Shown: positions 1 to 6,729 of the stretch, piece after piece
How positions within the stretch are numbered: position 1 is the stretch's first letter
How the letters are laid out: every line of letters starts with the position of its first letter
Assembly: GCA_021823635.1 (NCBI GenBank)
Contig: JAKANT010000030.1
Location: 1 to 9,717 of the forward strand
DNA from: Pseudomonadota bacterium
Lineage (GTDB): Bacteria; Pseudomonadota; Gammaproteobacteria; Burkholderiales; Burkholderiaceae_F
Direction of reading: 5' to 3'
DNA: 9,717 nt
Program-made: the position numbers and the translations under genes
The notes under the pieces: model-generated
Database searches by the model: none
What the model was told of the DNA's origin: nothing
Seen by the model: the letters and a program-made list of their open reading frames with translations, nothing else

Positions 1-615
1 CACCGCGAGCTTGCGGTAGATCTTCTTGATATGGGCGGTCACCGTGTGCGGCGAGATGCCGAGGATCTCGCCGATCTCGTTGAAGCTCATGCCCTTGGCG
101 AGCAGCTGCAGGATCTCGGTCTCGCGCGCCGACAGCGGGTTGTTCTGCGGATCGATGTTGCGCGCCGCCGGCGATGCCCCCATGCGGTTGCGGATCGCGC
201 GCAGCACGCTGCGCGCCACCACCGGGCTGACCGGCGAGCCGCCCGCGCGCAGCAGGCGGATGCAGGAGATCACGTCGGCCGGGGTCGAATCCTTCAGGAT
301 GTAGCCGGTGGCGCCGGCTTCGATCGAGGACACCACGTGCTGCTCGTCGCCGAACACGGTCACCACCATGATGTCGGCGTCCGGCTTCTTGGCGCTGACC
401 TGGCGGATCAGCTCGATGCCGTTGCCGTCCGGCAGCCCGAGGTCGATCAGCATCACGTCGAAGTTTTCCTTCTCGATCAGCGCCTGCGCCTCGCGCTTGT
501 TGGCGGCGACCCCGACCAGCTTCATCGTCGGCTCGTTCTCGATGATCTGGGCAAAGCGGCGGCGGAACTCCGGCTCGTCTTCGACGATGATGATCGAGAT
601 CTGCTCGTTGCTCAT
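1..615 (-). CDS. NarL/FixJ-family response regulator, C-terminus cut by window edge
   Basis: This is a DNA-binding two-component response regulator, of which 205 codons are visible. Translation from the ATG at 613-615 begins MSNEQISIIIVEDEPEFRR. The receiver domain spans about residues 5-122: acidic E12-D13, phospho-acceptor D58 in LIDLGLPDGNG, T86 and the K108 of ILKDS. A LuxR-type helix-turn-helix follows at about 160-205 (LSARETEILQLLAKGMSFNEIG, then SPHTVTAHIKKIYRKL). The reading frame is still open at base 1, so only the last few residues should be missing, since the family usually has 205-220. The start is supported by an AGAGG Shine-Dalgarno (622-626 on the complement). A sensor histidine kinase partner, if adjacent, must lie left of the window. 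The ligand and regulon cannot be told from the sequence. Family assignment is secure. Confidence 0.95.
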   Translation of the reverse strand, partial: MSNEQISIIIVEDEPEFRRRFAQIIENEPTMKLVGVAANKREAQALIEKENFDVMLIDLGLPDGNGIELIRQVSAKKPDADIMVVTVFGDEQHVVSSIEAGATGYILKDSTPADVISCIRLLRAGGSPVSPVVARSVLRAIRNRMGASPAARNIDPQNNPLSARETEILQLLAKGMSFNEIGEILGISPHTVTAHIKKIYRKLAV

Positions 616-652
616 GAAAAGCCTCTCGGGTTGGCGTCGCCGGGTGCTGCAA

Positions 653-665
653 CGGGCCGATTCTA
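653..665 (-). promoter_or_regulatory. Candidate promoter (-10) of the response regulator gene
   Basis: On the minus strand a TAGAAT hexamer (complement of 660-665) matches the sigma-70 -10 consensus at five of six positions. It would start transcription near 653, leaving a leader of about 38 nt with the AGAGG ribosome site. No good -35 hexamer is seen at 16-19 nt spacing, so the promoter is either weak or activator-dependent. It suggests the regulator is transcribed separately from pdxH, 119 nt upstream. Confidence 0.45.
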
Positions 666-734
666 GCGAGTGAGCGCGGCCTTACCCGAAACACCGGGCC
701 GGCAGATTAGCGCGAATCGACTAACCGCCACTGC

Positions 735-1367
735 TTACGGCGCCAGGCGCTCGCGCATCCATCCGCCCTCCGCCCGCGTGTAGCGCAGCCGGTCGTGCAG
801 GCGCGACGGCCGTCCCTGCCAGAACTCCACCGCCTGCGGCAGCACGCGATAGCCGCCCCAGAACGGTGGCCGTGAAGGGTTCGTGCCGTGGCGCAGCCCC
901 ATCTCGGCCGCCCGCGCCATCAGCCACGCGCGGCTCGCGATCACGCGGCTCTGCGGCGACGCCCACGCGCCGATGCGGCTGGCGAGCGGGCGGCTGCGGA
1001 AGTATTCGTCGGACTCGCGCTCGGCCACCCGTTCGACGGGCCCTTCGATGCGCACCTGCCGTTCCAGTTCGGGCCAGAAAAAAAGCAGCGCGGCGTGCGG
1101 ATTGGCGGCGAGCTCCACGCCCTTGCGGCTTTCGTAGTTGGTGAAGAACACGAAGCCGCGTTCGTCGAAGCCCTTGAGCAGCACCACCCGCGCCGACGGC
1201 CGGCCGCTGTGGTCGGCGGTGGCGAGCACCATGGCGTTGGGCTCGGCGACTTCGGCTGCCCGCGCCTCGTCGAACCAGCGTGCGAACTGCTTGATCGGAT
1301 CGGCGTCGGCGTGCGCTTCATCGAGCGCGCCGCGCTTGTATTCGGTGCGCAGGTCGGCGATGGACAT
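735..1367 (-). CDS. pdxH: Pyridoxine/pyridoxamine 5'-phosphate oxidase PdxH
   Basis: PdxH is an FMN-dependent cytosolic oxidase that converts pyridoxine or pyridoxamine 5'-phosphate to pyridoxal 5'-phosphate with oxygen, the last step of PLP synthesis and salvage. The 210-residue product has the usual family length. It begins MSIADLRTEYKRGALDE, carries the FMN/substrate segment RVVLLKGFDERGFVFFTNY (60-78) with SRKG at 80-83, continues with FFWPELERQVRIEG (96-109), and ends with the hallmark RLHDRLRYTR (189-198) and terminal ERLAP. The open frame runs upstream to 1946, but the extension is the shadow of the ChaC gene. The ATG at 1365-1367 is preceded by a GAGG ribosome site about 8 nt away and matches the family N-terminus. 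It is last in the leftward exporter-ChaC-pdxH unit, 29 nt after the chaC-like stop. Confidence 0.97.
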   Translation of the reverse strand: MSIADLRTEYKRGALDEAHADADPIKQFARWFDEARAAEVAEPNAMVLATADHSGRPSARVVLLKGFDERGFVFFTNYESRKGVELAANPHAALLFFWPELERQVRIEGPVERVAERESDEYFRSRPLASRIGAWASPQSRVIASRAWLMARAAEMGLRHGTNPSRPPFWGGYRVLPQAVEFWQGRPSRLHDRLRYTRAEGGWMRERLAP

Positions 1368-1396
1368 CGGGACGGCCTCGTGCGGGTCTCGAAATG

Positions 1397-2038
1397 CTAA
1401 GCGGTGCGCGCGCGCTGCGGCGGCTTCGCGCCGCACGCCGCGAGCGCCCGCTGCGCCAGCCGCTCCAGGTGCGGGTCGGGTACGCCGCTGGCGCGCAGCG
1501 CCTCGACCGTGCGCAACAGGTAGTCGAGGCTGGTGCCGTATTGGCCGCAGGCGCGGCTCAGGATGTCGATCAACTCGCCTTCGCTCAGCCGGCCGGCGTA
1601 GTTCGGCGCATCGTGACGGACCACGAACGCGAGTGCGGTGAGCGGCCGGCCGTCGTCGAGCCGCACCGCGCGCAGCCAGCGCGCGTCGTACGAGCCCATG
1701 AACATCTCGCGTTCCCACAGCCGCTCGAACTGCGCGCGCAGCCCGCGCGCCGGTATGCGATAGACGATGCCGGCGCAGCAGCCGCCGCGGTCCAGCCCCG
1801 CCACCACCCCCGGGCAATCGAAGGTGCCGCGGTAGCGCACCGAACGCAGGCACAGGCGGCGGTGGTAGCCGTACACGCGCGCCGGTACGCGCGCATCGAA
1901 CTCGAGCTCCGGCTTCCACACCAACGATCCATAGCCGAACACCCACAGCGGCGAGCGGCCGTCCCAGCGCGCCAGCGCGGCATCGAGCGACGCTTCGAGC
2001 TGCGCTGCGTCGAGGCGAGCGTACGGCGGCACCTTCAT
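1397..2038 (-). CDS. chaC: ChaC-like gamma-glutamylcyclotransferase
   Basis: The predicted enzyme is a glutathione-specific gamma-glutamylcyclotransferase, releasing 5-oxoproline and Cys-Gly from glutathione in the cytosol. The product has 213 residues. The substrate-binding loop is VFGYGSLVWKPE (33-44), followed by RVYGYHRRLCLRSVRYRGT (54-72). The segment LWEREMFMGSY (107-117) supplies the conserved glutamate expected to be catalytic, probably E111, and corresponds to the LWRREM segment I recall from E. coli ChaC. Its ATG (2036-2038) overlaps the TGA of the upstream MFS gene as ATGA, which both fixes the start and implies translational coupling. pdxH follows after 29 nt. The longer open frame upstream to 2653 is antisense-like shadow. 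Substrate specificity within the ChaC family is inferred; the family call is firm. Confidence 0.92.
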   Translation of the reverse strand: MKVPPYARLDAAQLEASLDAALARWDGRSPLWVFGYGSLVWKPELEFDARVPARVYGYHRRLCLRSVRYRGTFDCPGVVAGLDRGGCCAGIVYRIPARGLRAQFERLWEREMFMGSYDARWLRAVRLDDGRPLTALAFVVRHDAPNYAGRLSEGELIDILSRACGQYGTSLDYLLRTVEALRASGVPDPHLERLAQRALAACGAKPPQRARTA

Positions 2039-3189
2039 GCGTGGCGTGCCAGGCGGCGCGCCGCCGCGTAGGCGCCGGTCGCCAGCAGCGCGGCCATGAT
2101 CCAGAACACGGCGGCCGGCCCGACCACGCTGCCGGCGGCGCCGAACACCAGCGGCAGCACGACGTGGCTGGCGTTCATGATGGTCGTGCGCAGCCCGAGC
2201 GCCTCGCCGACCCGGCCCTGCGGCGAGCGCGCGTGCAGCAGCGACATCACGTTCGGCTGCGCCGCACCGAGGCCGAGGCCGAGCAACGCCGCGCAGGCGG
2301 CCAGCGGCAACAGGCTGTCGAACAGCGGCATCAGCGCGAAAGCGAGGGCGGCGGTCGTTAGCGTAAACGTCAGCACCTGCCATTCGCGATAGGTGCGCGC
2401 CAGCCACGGCATGGCGGCGCGGATCGCGAAGGTCGCGATGGCGAAGCTGCCAAGGACCAAGCCGATCTGCGACGCACTGAGCCCGGCGCGCGTGCCGTGC
2501 ACCGGAACCATGAAGGTCTGCAGGTCCCACGCCATCGAGATCAACGACGTGGCGATCAACACGTTGCGCACGTCCTTGTGCCGCAGCAGGTCGAAGAATG
2601 GCCGCTCGTCGGCGGCGCTGCGGGCCCCCGCGGGCGGCGGCAGCGCGCGCCACAGTCGGGCGAGCAACGCCATCAGCGCGAGCGTGACGAGCCAGAACGT
2701 CGCGAACGCGGTGCGGTGGCCGGCCTGATCGATGATGAAGCCGGCGGTCACCGGCCCGGCGAAGCTCGCCACCGAGACGCCCAGCGCGAACCAGGAAAAG
2801 GCGGCCGTGCGCTGCTGCGGCGCCGCCCCGCGGCCGACCAGGTCCTGCACGGTGAGCTGGGTCAGCATCGAGCCGGTGCCGATCATCGCCACCCCGACCA
2901 GCAACGGACCGAGGTCGGCCACCGCGTACGGAAACGCCGCCGGCAGGGCGGCGCCGGCCGCCAGCAACGCGGCCGCGGTGGCGAGCGGCTTGCGCGGCCC
3001 GGCCGCGTCGAGCCAGCGGCCGGCGCGCAGCGCCGACAGCATCGGCACCAGCGCGAACAGGGCCATGATCACGCCCACGGTGAACGTGGAGGCGCCGTTG
3101 GCCAGCGCGTACAGCGAGGCGGTGACGCGCGAGCCGGTGAACACGACGTGCGCGAGCACCGCAACCGCGATGAGTTGCGCGAACTTCAT
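2035..3189 (-). CDS. Major facilitator superfamily transporter
   Basis: This is a 384-residue integral inner-membrane protein of the 12-helix MFS type. Hydrophobic segments run nearly the whole length. A motif-A-like loop between helices 2 and 3 reads LRAGRWLDAAGPRKPL (about 54-69), and a charged central loop around 195-215 (RSAADERPFFDLLRHKDVR) separates the two halves. The C-terminal half contains GLGLGAAQPNVMSLL, typical of drug/metabolite efflux-like members. The substrate cannot be told. The ATG at 3187-3189 overlaps the TGA of the EamA gene (ATGA), and its own TGA overlaps the chaC start in the same way, so the three proteins are probably made in coupled fashion. The open frame extends right to 3873, but that part is shadow of the EamA gene. 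Confidence 0.93.
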   Translation of the reverse strand: MKFAQLIAVAVLAHVVFTGSRVTASLYALANGASTFTVGVIMALFALVPMLSALRAGRWLDAAGPRKPLATAAALLAAGAALPAAFPYAVADLGPLLVGVAMIGTGSMLTQLTVQDLVGRGAAPQQRTAAFSWFALGVSVASFAGPVTAGFIIDQAGHRTAFATFWLVTLALMALLARLWRALPPPAGARSAADERPFFDLLRHKDVRNVLIATSLISMAWDLQTFMVPVHGTRAGLSASQIGLVLGSFAIATFAIRAAMPWLARTYREWQVLTFTLTTAALAFALMPLFDSLLPLAACAALLGLGLGAAQPNVMSLLHARSPQGRVGEALGLRTTIMNASHVVLPLVFGAAGSVVGPAAVFWIMAALLATGAYAAARRLARHA

Positions 3190-4091
3190 GCCGTCTGCGC
3201 GCGCGGCTGCCACGCCACCAGCGCCACGCCGACGGCGGTCACCACGATGCCGGCGGCCGTCAGCGCCGTCGGCACGACCGCGAACAGCAGCCACTCGAGC
3301 CCGACCGCGAACACCGGCGTCAGGTAAAGCAGAGTGGTGACGCGCGTCGCTTCGCCCCTGCGCATCAGCGTGTGCAGCGCGTTGACGGCCAGGATCGAGG
3401 CACAGATCACCAGAAACGCGATCGACGCCACCAACGGCCAGCCGAAGCGCACCGGGAAGCCCTCCACCGCCACCGCCAACGGCGCCAGCAGTGCGAGCGT
3501 GGCGGCGAACTGAGCGATCGAGGCCGCGCGCAGGTCGACGGTGGGGCAAAAGACGCGCTGATACAGCGTGCCGGCCGTGATCGCCGCCAGCGCGATCAGC
3601 ACCGCGGCGGTCGCAGGCAGCGTGACCGCGCGCACGTCGATCCGGTGCCACACCACCAGCGCCACGCCGGCCAGGCCGACGAACACGCCGAGCCACTGGT
3701 AAGGCTTGAGCCGTTCGGCGAGTAGCGCGGCGGCGATGATGGCGGTGGCCAGCGGCTGCGCCGCCAGCACCAGGGCGGTGACGCCGGCCGACATGCCGAG
3801 GTACTGCGCGTAATGGCTGGCGCCGAGGTTGGCCGCGTGCATCAACACACCGGCGGCCAGCAGATGCGCCCACGCGCGCGGCGACGCCGGCCAGCGCAAA
3901 GGTTCGCGCCGCTGCCAGTACAGCGCCAGCGGTACCAGCAAGGCCAACCCGGTGGCGAAGCGCAGCGTCAGGAACGTGAACGGCGGCGCGTACTGCAGAC
4001 CCGCCTTGGTGGCGATGTAACCGGAGCCCCAGACGGCGACGAAAAACCAGGCGAGAACCGGCGACGCGGCGAGCGGCGAATCGTTGTGCAT
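3186..4091 (-). CDS. EamA/DMT-family transporter (RhaT/YdcZ-like exporter)
   Basis: This is a 301-residue inner-membrane protein with about ten hydrophobic helices arranged as two EamA repeats. The first half begins after MHNDSPLAASPVLAWFFVAV with WGSGYIATKAGLQYAPPFTF and ends near LLAERLKPYQWLGVFVGLAG. The second contains the matching AGTLYQR and ATRVTTLLYLTPVFAVGLEW segments. Drug/metabolite transporters of this type export amino acids or other small metabolites; the substrate here is unknown. The open frame continues upstream to 4397, but the polypeptide before MHNDSP is basic and non-membrane, overlaps the divergent MFS gene and is rejected. A second possible ATG at 4104-4106 would add five residues. 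Neither start has a clear Shine-Dalgarno. First gene of the leftward unit, overlapping the next gene by ATGA. Confidence 0.92.
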   Translation of the reverse strand: MHNDSPLAASPVLAWFFVAVWGSGYIATKAGLQYAPPFTFLTLRFATGLALLVPLALYWQRREPLRWPASPRAWAHLLAAGVLMHAANLGASHYAQYLGMSAGVTALVLAAQPLATAIIAAALLAERLKPYQWLGVFVGLAGVALVVWHRIDVRAVTLPATAAVLIALAAITAGTLYQRVFCPTVDLRAASIAQFAATLALLAPLAVAVEGFPVRFGWPLVASIAFLVICASILAVNALHTLMRRGEATRVTTLLYLTPVFAVGLEWLLFAVVPTALTAAGIVVTAVGVALVAWQPRAQTA

Positions 4092-4139
4092 TCGAGCGCC
4101 GCGCATTGTCGCAGACCGCCGTCGGGCGGCGGCGCTCGA
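4092..4139. promoter_or_regulatory. Nested palindrome over the EamA promoter/start region
   Basis: A perfect 10-bp inverted repeat (TCGAGCGCCG at 4092-4101, CGGCGCTCGA at 4130-4139) encloses a second small hairpin (CCGCC 4116-4120, GGCGG 4125-4129). The left arm abuts the EamA start codon. Inside it, on the minus strand, lies a possible extended -10 (TGC-GACAAT, complement of 4105-4113). The element could be an operator across the promoter or an RNA fold in the leader. In DNA this GC-rich, some such repeats arise by chance. Confidence 0.35.
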
Positions 4140-4203
4140 TCCGGCCATCGGGCGACGCGCCGATGAAAAAACGTCACCGACCGCGTGCGTGGCACCGCGC
4201 GGG

Positions 4204-4212
4204 TGGTAGCCT
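4204..4212 (+). promoter_or_regulatory. Candidate extended -10 promoter of the rightward MFS gene
   Basis: TGGTAGCCT has the TGn extension and a TAnnnT hexamer (4207-4212). The start point would fall at about 4219-4222, essentially at the ATG of the MFS gene. No Shine-Dalgarno sequence is present between it and the ATG, so the transcript may be leaderless or nearly so. No convincing -35 element was found. Confidence 0.35.
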
Positions 4213-4221
4213 CGCCTCTCG

Positions 4222-5451
4222 ATGAGCGACGCCGCCGCCTCCCGCACCGTCTGGACGATCACGCTGGCCGCCGCCGCCCTGCTGATGGTGACGATGGGGC
4301 TGCGCCAGTCGATGGGGCTGTTCGTCGCGCCGATCAACACCTCGACCGGGCTGGGCATCGCGACCGTCAGCTTTGCGATGGCCGTGGCGCAGTTCATGTG
4401 GGGTGCGGCGCAGCCGGTGGCGGGGGCGCTTGCCGACCGCTACGGACCCGGGCGCGTGCTCGCCGCCGGCGTCCTGCTGCTGGCGATCGGCACGGCGCTC
4501 ACACCGTTGATGTCGAGCGGCCTCGGACTGGTGCTGGTGATGGGTGTGCTGACCGCGATCGGCTCCGGCGCCGGCAGCTTTTCGGTGCTGATCGGCGCGG
4601 CCGCACAGCGGTTGCCGGTGGAACGGCGCGGCCTTGCTTCCGGCGTGATCAACGCCGGCGGCTCGTTCGGCCAGTTCGTGTTCGCGCCGATCGCGCAGCG
4701 GTTGATCGCCGGCCTTGGCTGGATGGGCGCGCTGTGGTCGCTCGCCGTGATCTCATTGGCGGCACTGCCGCTGGCGTGGCTGCTGCGGCGCCCGGCGGCG
4801 CCGGCCCAGGCGGCGCACGCCGCCGACGGCGGACTGCGCGCGGCGGTGAAGGACTCGTTCGCCGATCGCAGCTACCAGTTGCTGCATGCGGGCTTCTTCA
4901 CCTGCGGTTTTCACATCGCGTTCCTGGTCACGCACCTGCCGGGCGAAGTCGATCTGTGCGGCCTGCCGCCGACGGTGGCCAGTTGGTCACTGGCGATCAT
5001 CGGTCTGACCAACATCGCGGGCAGCCTGGCTGCCGGCTGGTGGGTTCAGCGCTATCGCAGCAAATACGTGCTGGCGTGGATGTACGCGTCGCGTGCGGTG
5101 CTGATCGTCGCCTATCTGCTGGCGCCGAAGACGCCGCTGACGTTCTATCTGCTGGCGGCCGGGCTCGGTTTCACCTGGCTGGCGACGGTGCCGCCCACGG
5201 CGGCCGTGGTCGGCAAGCTGTTCGGCACGCGCTATCTGGCGACGTTGTTCGGGCTGACGTTGTTGTCGCACCAGATCGGCGCGTTCTTCGGTGCCTGGCT
5301 GGGCGGCCTCGCGATCACGCGCCAGGGCGATTACCTGTGGATGTGGTATGCGGACGCGGTGTTGGCGCTCGCGGCCGCACTGGTCAATCTGCCGATCCGC
5401 GAAGCGAAGATCGAGCGCGTCGTGCCCGCCGTGCCGCGCGCGGCGCGATAG
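4222..5451 (+). CDS. Major facilitator superfamily transporter (monocarboxylate-porter-like)
   Basis: This 409-residue, 12-helix MFS permease is distinct from the leftward one. Helix 1 carries TMGLRQSMGLFVAPI (about 24-38), a pattern common in the OFA/monocarboxylate-like group. Motif A in loop 2-3 is GALADRYGPGRVL (68-80). The central cytoplasmic linker (about 188-220, RRPAAPAQAAHAADGG then VKDSFADRSYQ) divides the two six-helix halves, and the second half has AGWWVQRYRSKYVL in the equivalent loop 8-9. The substrate is unknown; an organic anion is plausible from subfamily resemblance only. It is monocistronic: divergent from the EamA unit across 130 nt and convergent with the tandem Usp gene across 41 nt. 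A long open frame overlapping it in another register (4185-6536) is shadow. Confidence 0.93.
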   Translation: MSDAAASRTVWTITLAAAALLMVTMGLRQSMGLFVAPINTSTGLGIATVSFAMAVAQFMWGAAQPVAGALADRYGPGRVLAAGVLLLAIGTALTPLMSSGLGLVLVMGVLTAIGSGAGSFSVLIGAAAQRLPVERRGLASGVINAGGSFGQFVFAPIAQRLIAGLGWMGALWSLAVISLAALPLAWLLRRPAAPAQAAHAADGGLRAAVKDSFADRSYQLLHAGFFTCGFHIAFLVTHLPGEVDLCGLPPTVASWSLAIIGLTNIAGSLAAGWWVQRYRSKYVLAWMYASRAVLIVAYLLAPKTPLTFYLLAAGLGFTWLATVPPTAAVVGKLFGTRYLATLFGLTLLSHQIGAFFGAWLGGLAITRQGDYLWMWYADAVLALAAALVNLPIREAKIERVVPAVPRAAR

Positions 5452-5461
5452 CTCCGTGCGC

Positions 5462-5482
5462 CGTCGGCGAACGCGGCCGACG
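5462..5482. terminator. Hairpin between convergent MFS and usp genes
   Basis: A perfect 7-bp inverted repeat (CGTCGGC at 5462-5468, GCCGACG at 5476-5482) with a 7-nt loop fills the 41-nt gap between the two convergent stop codons, where a bidirectional terminator would be expected. Neither side has a U-tract, so intrinsic termination would be weak. The position is the main support. Confidence 0.4.
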
Positions 5483-5492
5483 TATCGATCGC

Positions 5493-6392
5493 CTAGGCTT
5501 CGCGCACCAGCAGGATCGGCGTCTCGCAATGGGCGGCGACGCGCGTGGCCACCGAGCCCAGCACGGCGCGCTTGAAGCTGCCCAGACCGTGCGAGCCCAT
5601 CACCAGCAAATCGAGCTTCCTTTTCTTCGCGTAGGCCGAAATCTCGTCGCCCGGATTGCCGGCCAGGCAGACCTCTTCGGCAGCGATGCCGCCCTTGGCG
5701 AGCAGCTTACGCGCCGGCGCGACCGCCGCCTCGCAGGCTTTTTTCTGCATCGCGCGGATCTCTTCGTCGGTGAAGGCCGGCATCGCCAGGCCAGCCATGT
5801 CCGGCATCACGGCGCCGGCGAAATCGGGCGCGACGTGGATCAGCGTGAACTTGGCGTTGGCGCCGAACAGGTCCGCATGGCGCAGCACGTAACGCACCGC
5901 GGCGCGGCCGTACTTGCTGCCGTCGACCGCGATGCCGACCTTCAGCGTATCGCCGGCGAAGGCGTGCTTTTCCCGCAGCAGCAGGATCGGCTTGGTGGTG
6001 CGGCTGAGCACGCCGTTGGCCACCGAGCCCAGGATCAGGCCGGCGAGGGCGCCGTGCCCGTGCGAGCCCATCACGATCAGGTCGACCTTGTGCTTGTCGG
6101 CGATCGCGGCGATTTCCTCGCTCGGATGGCCGACCACCCAGCGCGGCGTCGCCTCCAGTCCGGCCTTTTTCAGTGTCGTCAGCGCCGGCTTCAGGATCTT
6201 GCCGGCCTCTTCTTCGTAGTAGGAATGGACGACCTGCCGGCCCACCATGCGCGCGGCGCGCGGAGGCACCGGCAGTTGCACGTTCAGCAGTTCGACTTCG
6301 GGGTTGCGGCCGATCAGCGTCGTTCGCGAGGCGATGAAATCGACCGCCGCCTTGGCGTGTTTGCTGCCGTCGACCGGGACCAGGATCTTCAT
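5493..6392 (-). CDS. Tandem-domain universal stress protein (UspA superfamily)
   Basis: The 299-residue soluble protein is made of two complete Usp domains. Domain 1 (about 1-141) starts MKILVPVDGSKHAKAAV and carries the nucleotide-binding signature G-x2-G-x9-G-S at G109, G112, G122-S123 (VMGSHGHGALAGLILGS). Domain 2 (about 151-297) starts KVGIAVDGSKYGRAAV and carries the same signature at G266, G269, G279-S280 (VMGSHGLGSFKRAVLGS). Each domain also has the early aspartate of VDGS. Both motifs are intact, so ATP binding is predicted in both halves; tandem Usps usually fold as an internal pseudo-dimer. The role (survival under starvation, anoxia or oxidative stress) is inferred from the family. 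The ATG at 6390-6392 is the first residue of the conserved domain. Confidence 0.95.
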   Translation of the reverse strand: MKILVPVDGSKHAKAAVDFIASRTTLIGRNPEVELLNVQLPVPPRAARMVGRQVVHSYYEEEAGKILKPALTTLKKAGLEATPRWVVGHPSEEIAAIADKHKVDLIVMGSHGHGALAGLILGSVANGVLSRTTKPILLLREKHAFAGDTLKVGIAVDGSKYGRAAVRYVLRHADLFGANAKFTLIHVAPDFAGAVMPDMAGLAMPAFTDEEIRAMQKKACEAAVAPARKLLAKGGIAAEEVCLAGNPGDEISAYAKKRKLDLLVMGSHGLGSFKRAVLGSVATRVAAHCETPILLVREA

Positions 6393-6431
6393 GAGCGCGC
6401 GCCGGAATCGAGTCGGGACGCGCGCAGTCTA

Positions 6432-6459
6432 GGTCATGGCCGCCGCAGGGGCCATGACC
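6432..6459. terminator. Perfect hairpin between DUF2892 gene and usp
   Basis: GGTCATGGCC (6432-6441) and GGCCATGACC (6450-6459) form a 10-bp perfect stem with an 8-nt loop. It lies 10 nt past the DUF2892 stop codon and 39 nt before the usp start, both on the minus strand. Its place suits a terminator for the crp-DUF2892 transcript, but no U-tract follows. It also sits just upstream of a possible usp -10 (TAGACT, complement of 6426-6431), so it could instead be an operator. Confidence 0.45.
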
Positions 6460-6469
6460 GCGGGCAAGG

Positions 6470-6673
6470 TTACTTCGCGCCCTCCGACTTCATCGGGCAG
6501 GTACTGAGGCCGAACAGCGAATACGCGGGGCAGTAGCCGATCAGTCCGGTGGCGAGCGGCACCACGCCAATCCAGCCCCACAGCCCGATTTGGCCCATCG
6601 CCGCCAGCGCGACCAGGCCGGCGCCGACGACGATGCGCACGGCGCGATCGATCCCTCCGACGTTGACCTTCAT
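6470..6673 (-). CDS. DUF2892 (YgaP-like transmembrane) small membrane protein
   Basis: This is a 67-residue inner-membrane protein of the DUF2892 family, which resembles the transmembrane tail of the rhodanese YgaP. It begins MKVNVGGIDRAVRIVVGAGL, has two hydrophobic helices (about 12-27 and 30-46), and ends with the family's GYCPAYSLFGLSTCP segment, including cysteines C48 and C59, and a short polar tail. The start is very well supported: a GGAGGAAG ribosome site (complement of 6676-6683) lies just before the ATG. It stands 56 nt downstream of the Crp/Fnr gene on the same strand, so the two are probably co-transcribed. The molecular function of stand-alone DUF2892 proteins is not established; a link to redox or sulfur handling is only a guess from YgaP and the two cysteines. 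Confidence 0.9.
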   Translation of the reverse strand: MKVNVGGIDRAVRIVVGAGLVALAAMGQIGLWGWIGVVPLATGLIGYCPAYSLFGLSTCPMKSEGAK

Positions 6674-6729
6674 AGCTTCCTCCGCAGTCCAAGCGCGACG
6701 GCCGGATGCCGCCGCGTCGTGTGGGCAAG

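Noticed and set aside
707..724. TTAG-N10-CTAA inverted repeat between pdxH and the response regulator.
   Set aside because: Arms are only 4 bp and do not extend; expected by chance, and there is no link to a regulator.
1368..1946. N-terminal extension of the PdxH frame by 193 codons.
   Set aside because: The extension overlaps the ChaC gene in another register and looks like shadow sequence; the ATG at 1367 has a ribosome site and matches the family N-terminus.
4189..4210. Possible sigma-54 promoter (TGGCAC) before the rightward MFS gene.
   Set aside because: TGGCAC is present, but no TTGC element occurs at the required 5-nt spacing.
4092..4397. Upstream extension of the EamA frame (about 102 codons).
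   Set aside because: It runs through the divergent promoter region and antisense to the MFS gene, and adds a non-membrane segment foreign to the family.
4185..6536. A 783-codon open frame on the plus strand spanning the MFS gene and running antisense through the tandem Usp gene.
   Set aside because: It covers two well-identified genes in the wrong register or strand; its translation is arginine/alanine-rich low-complexity text with no domain, as expected of antisense frames in GC-rich DNA.
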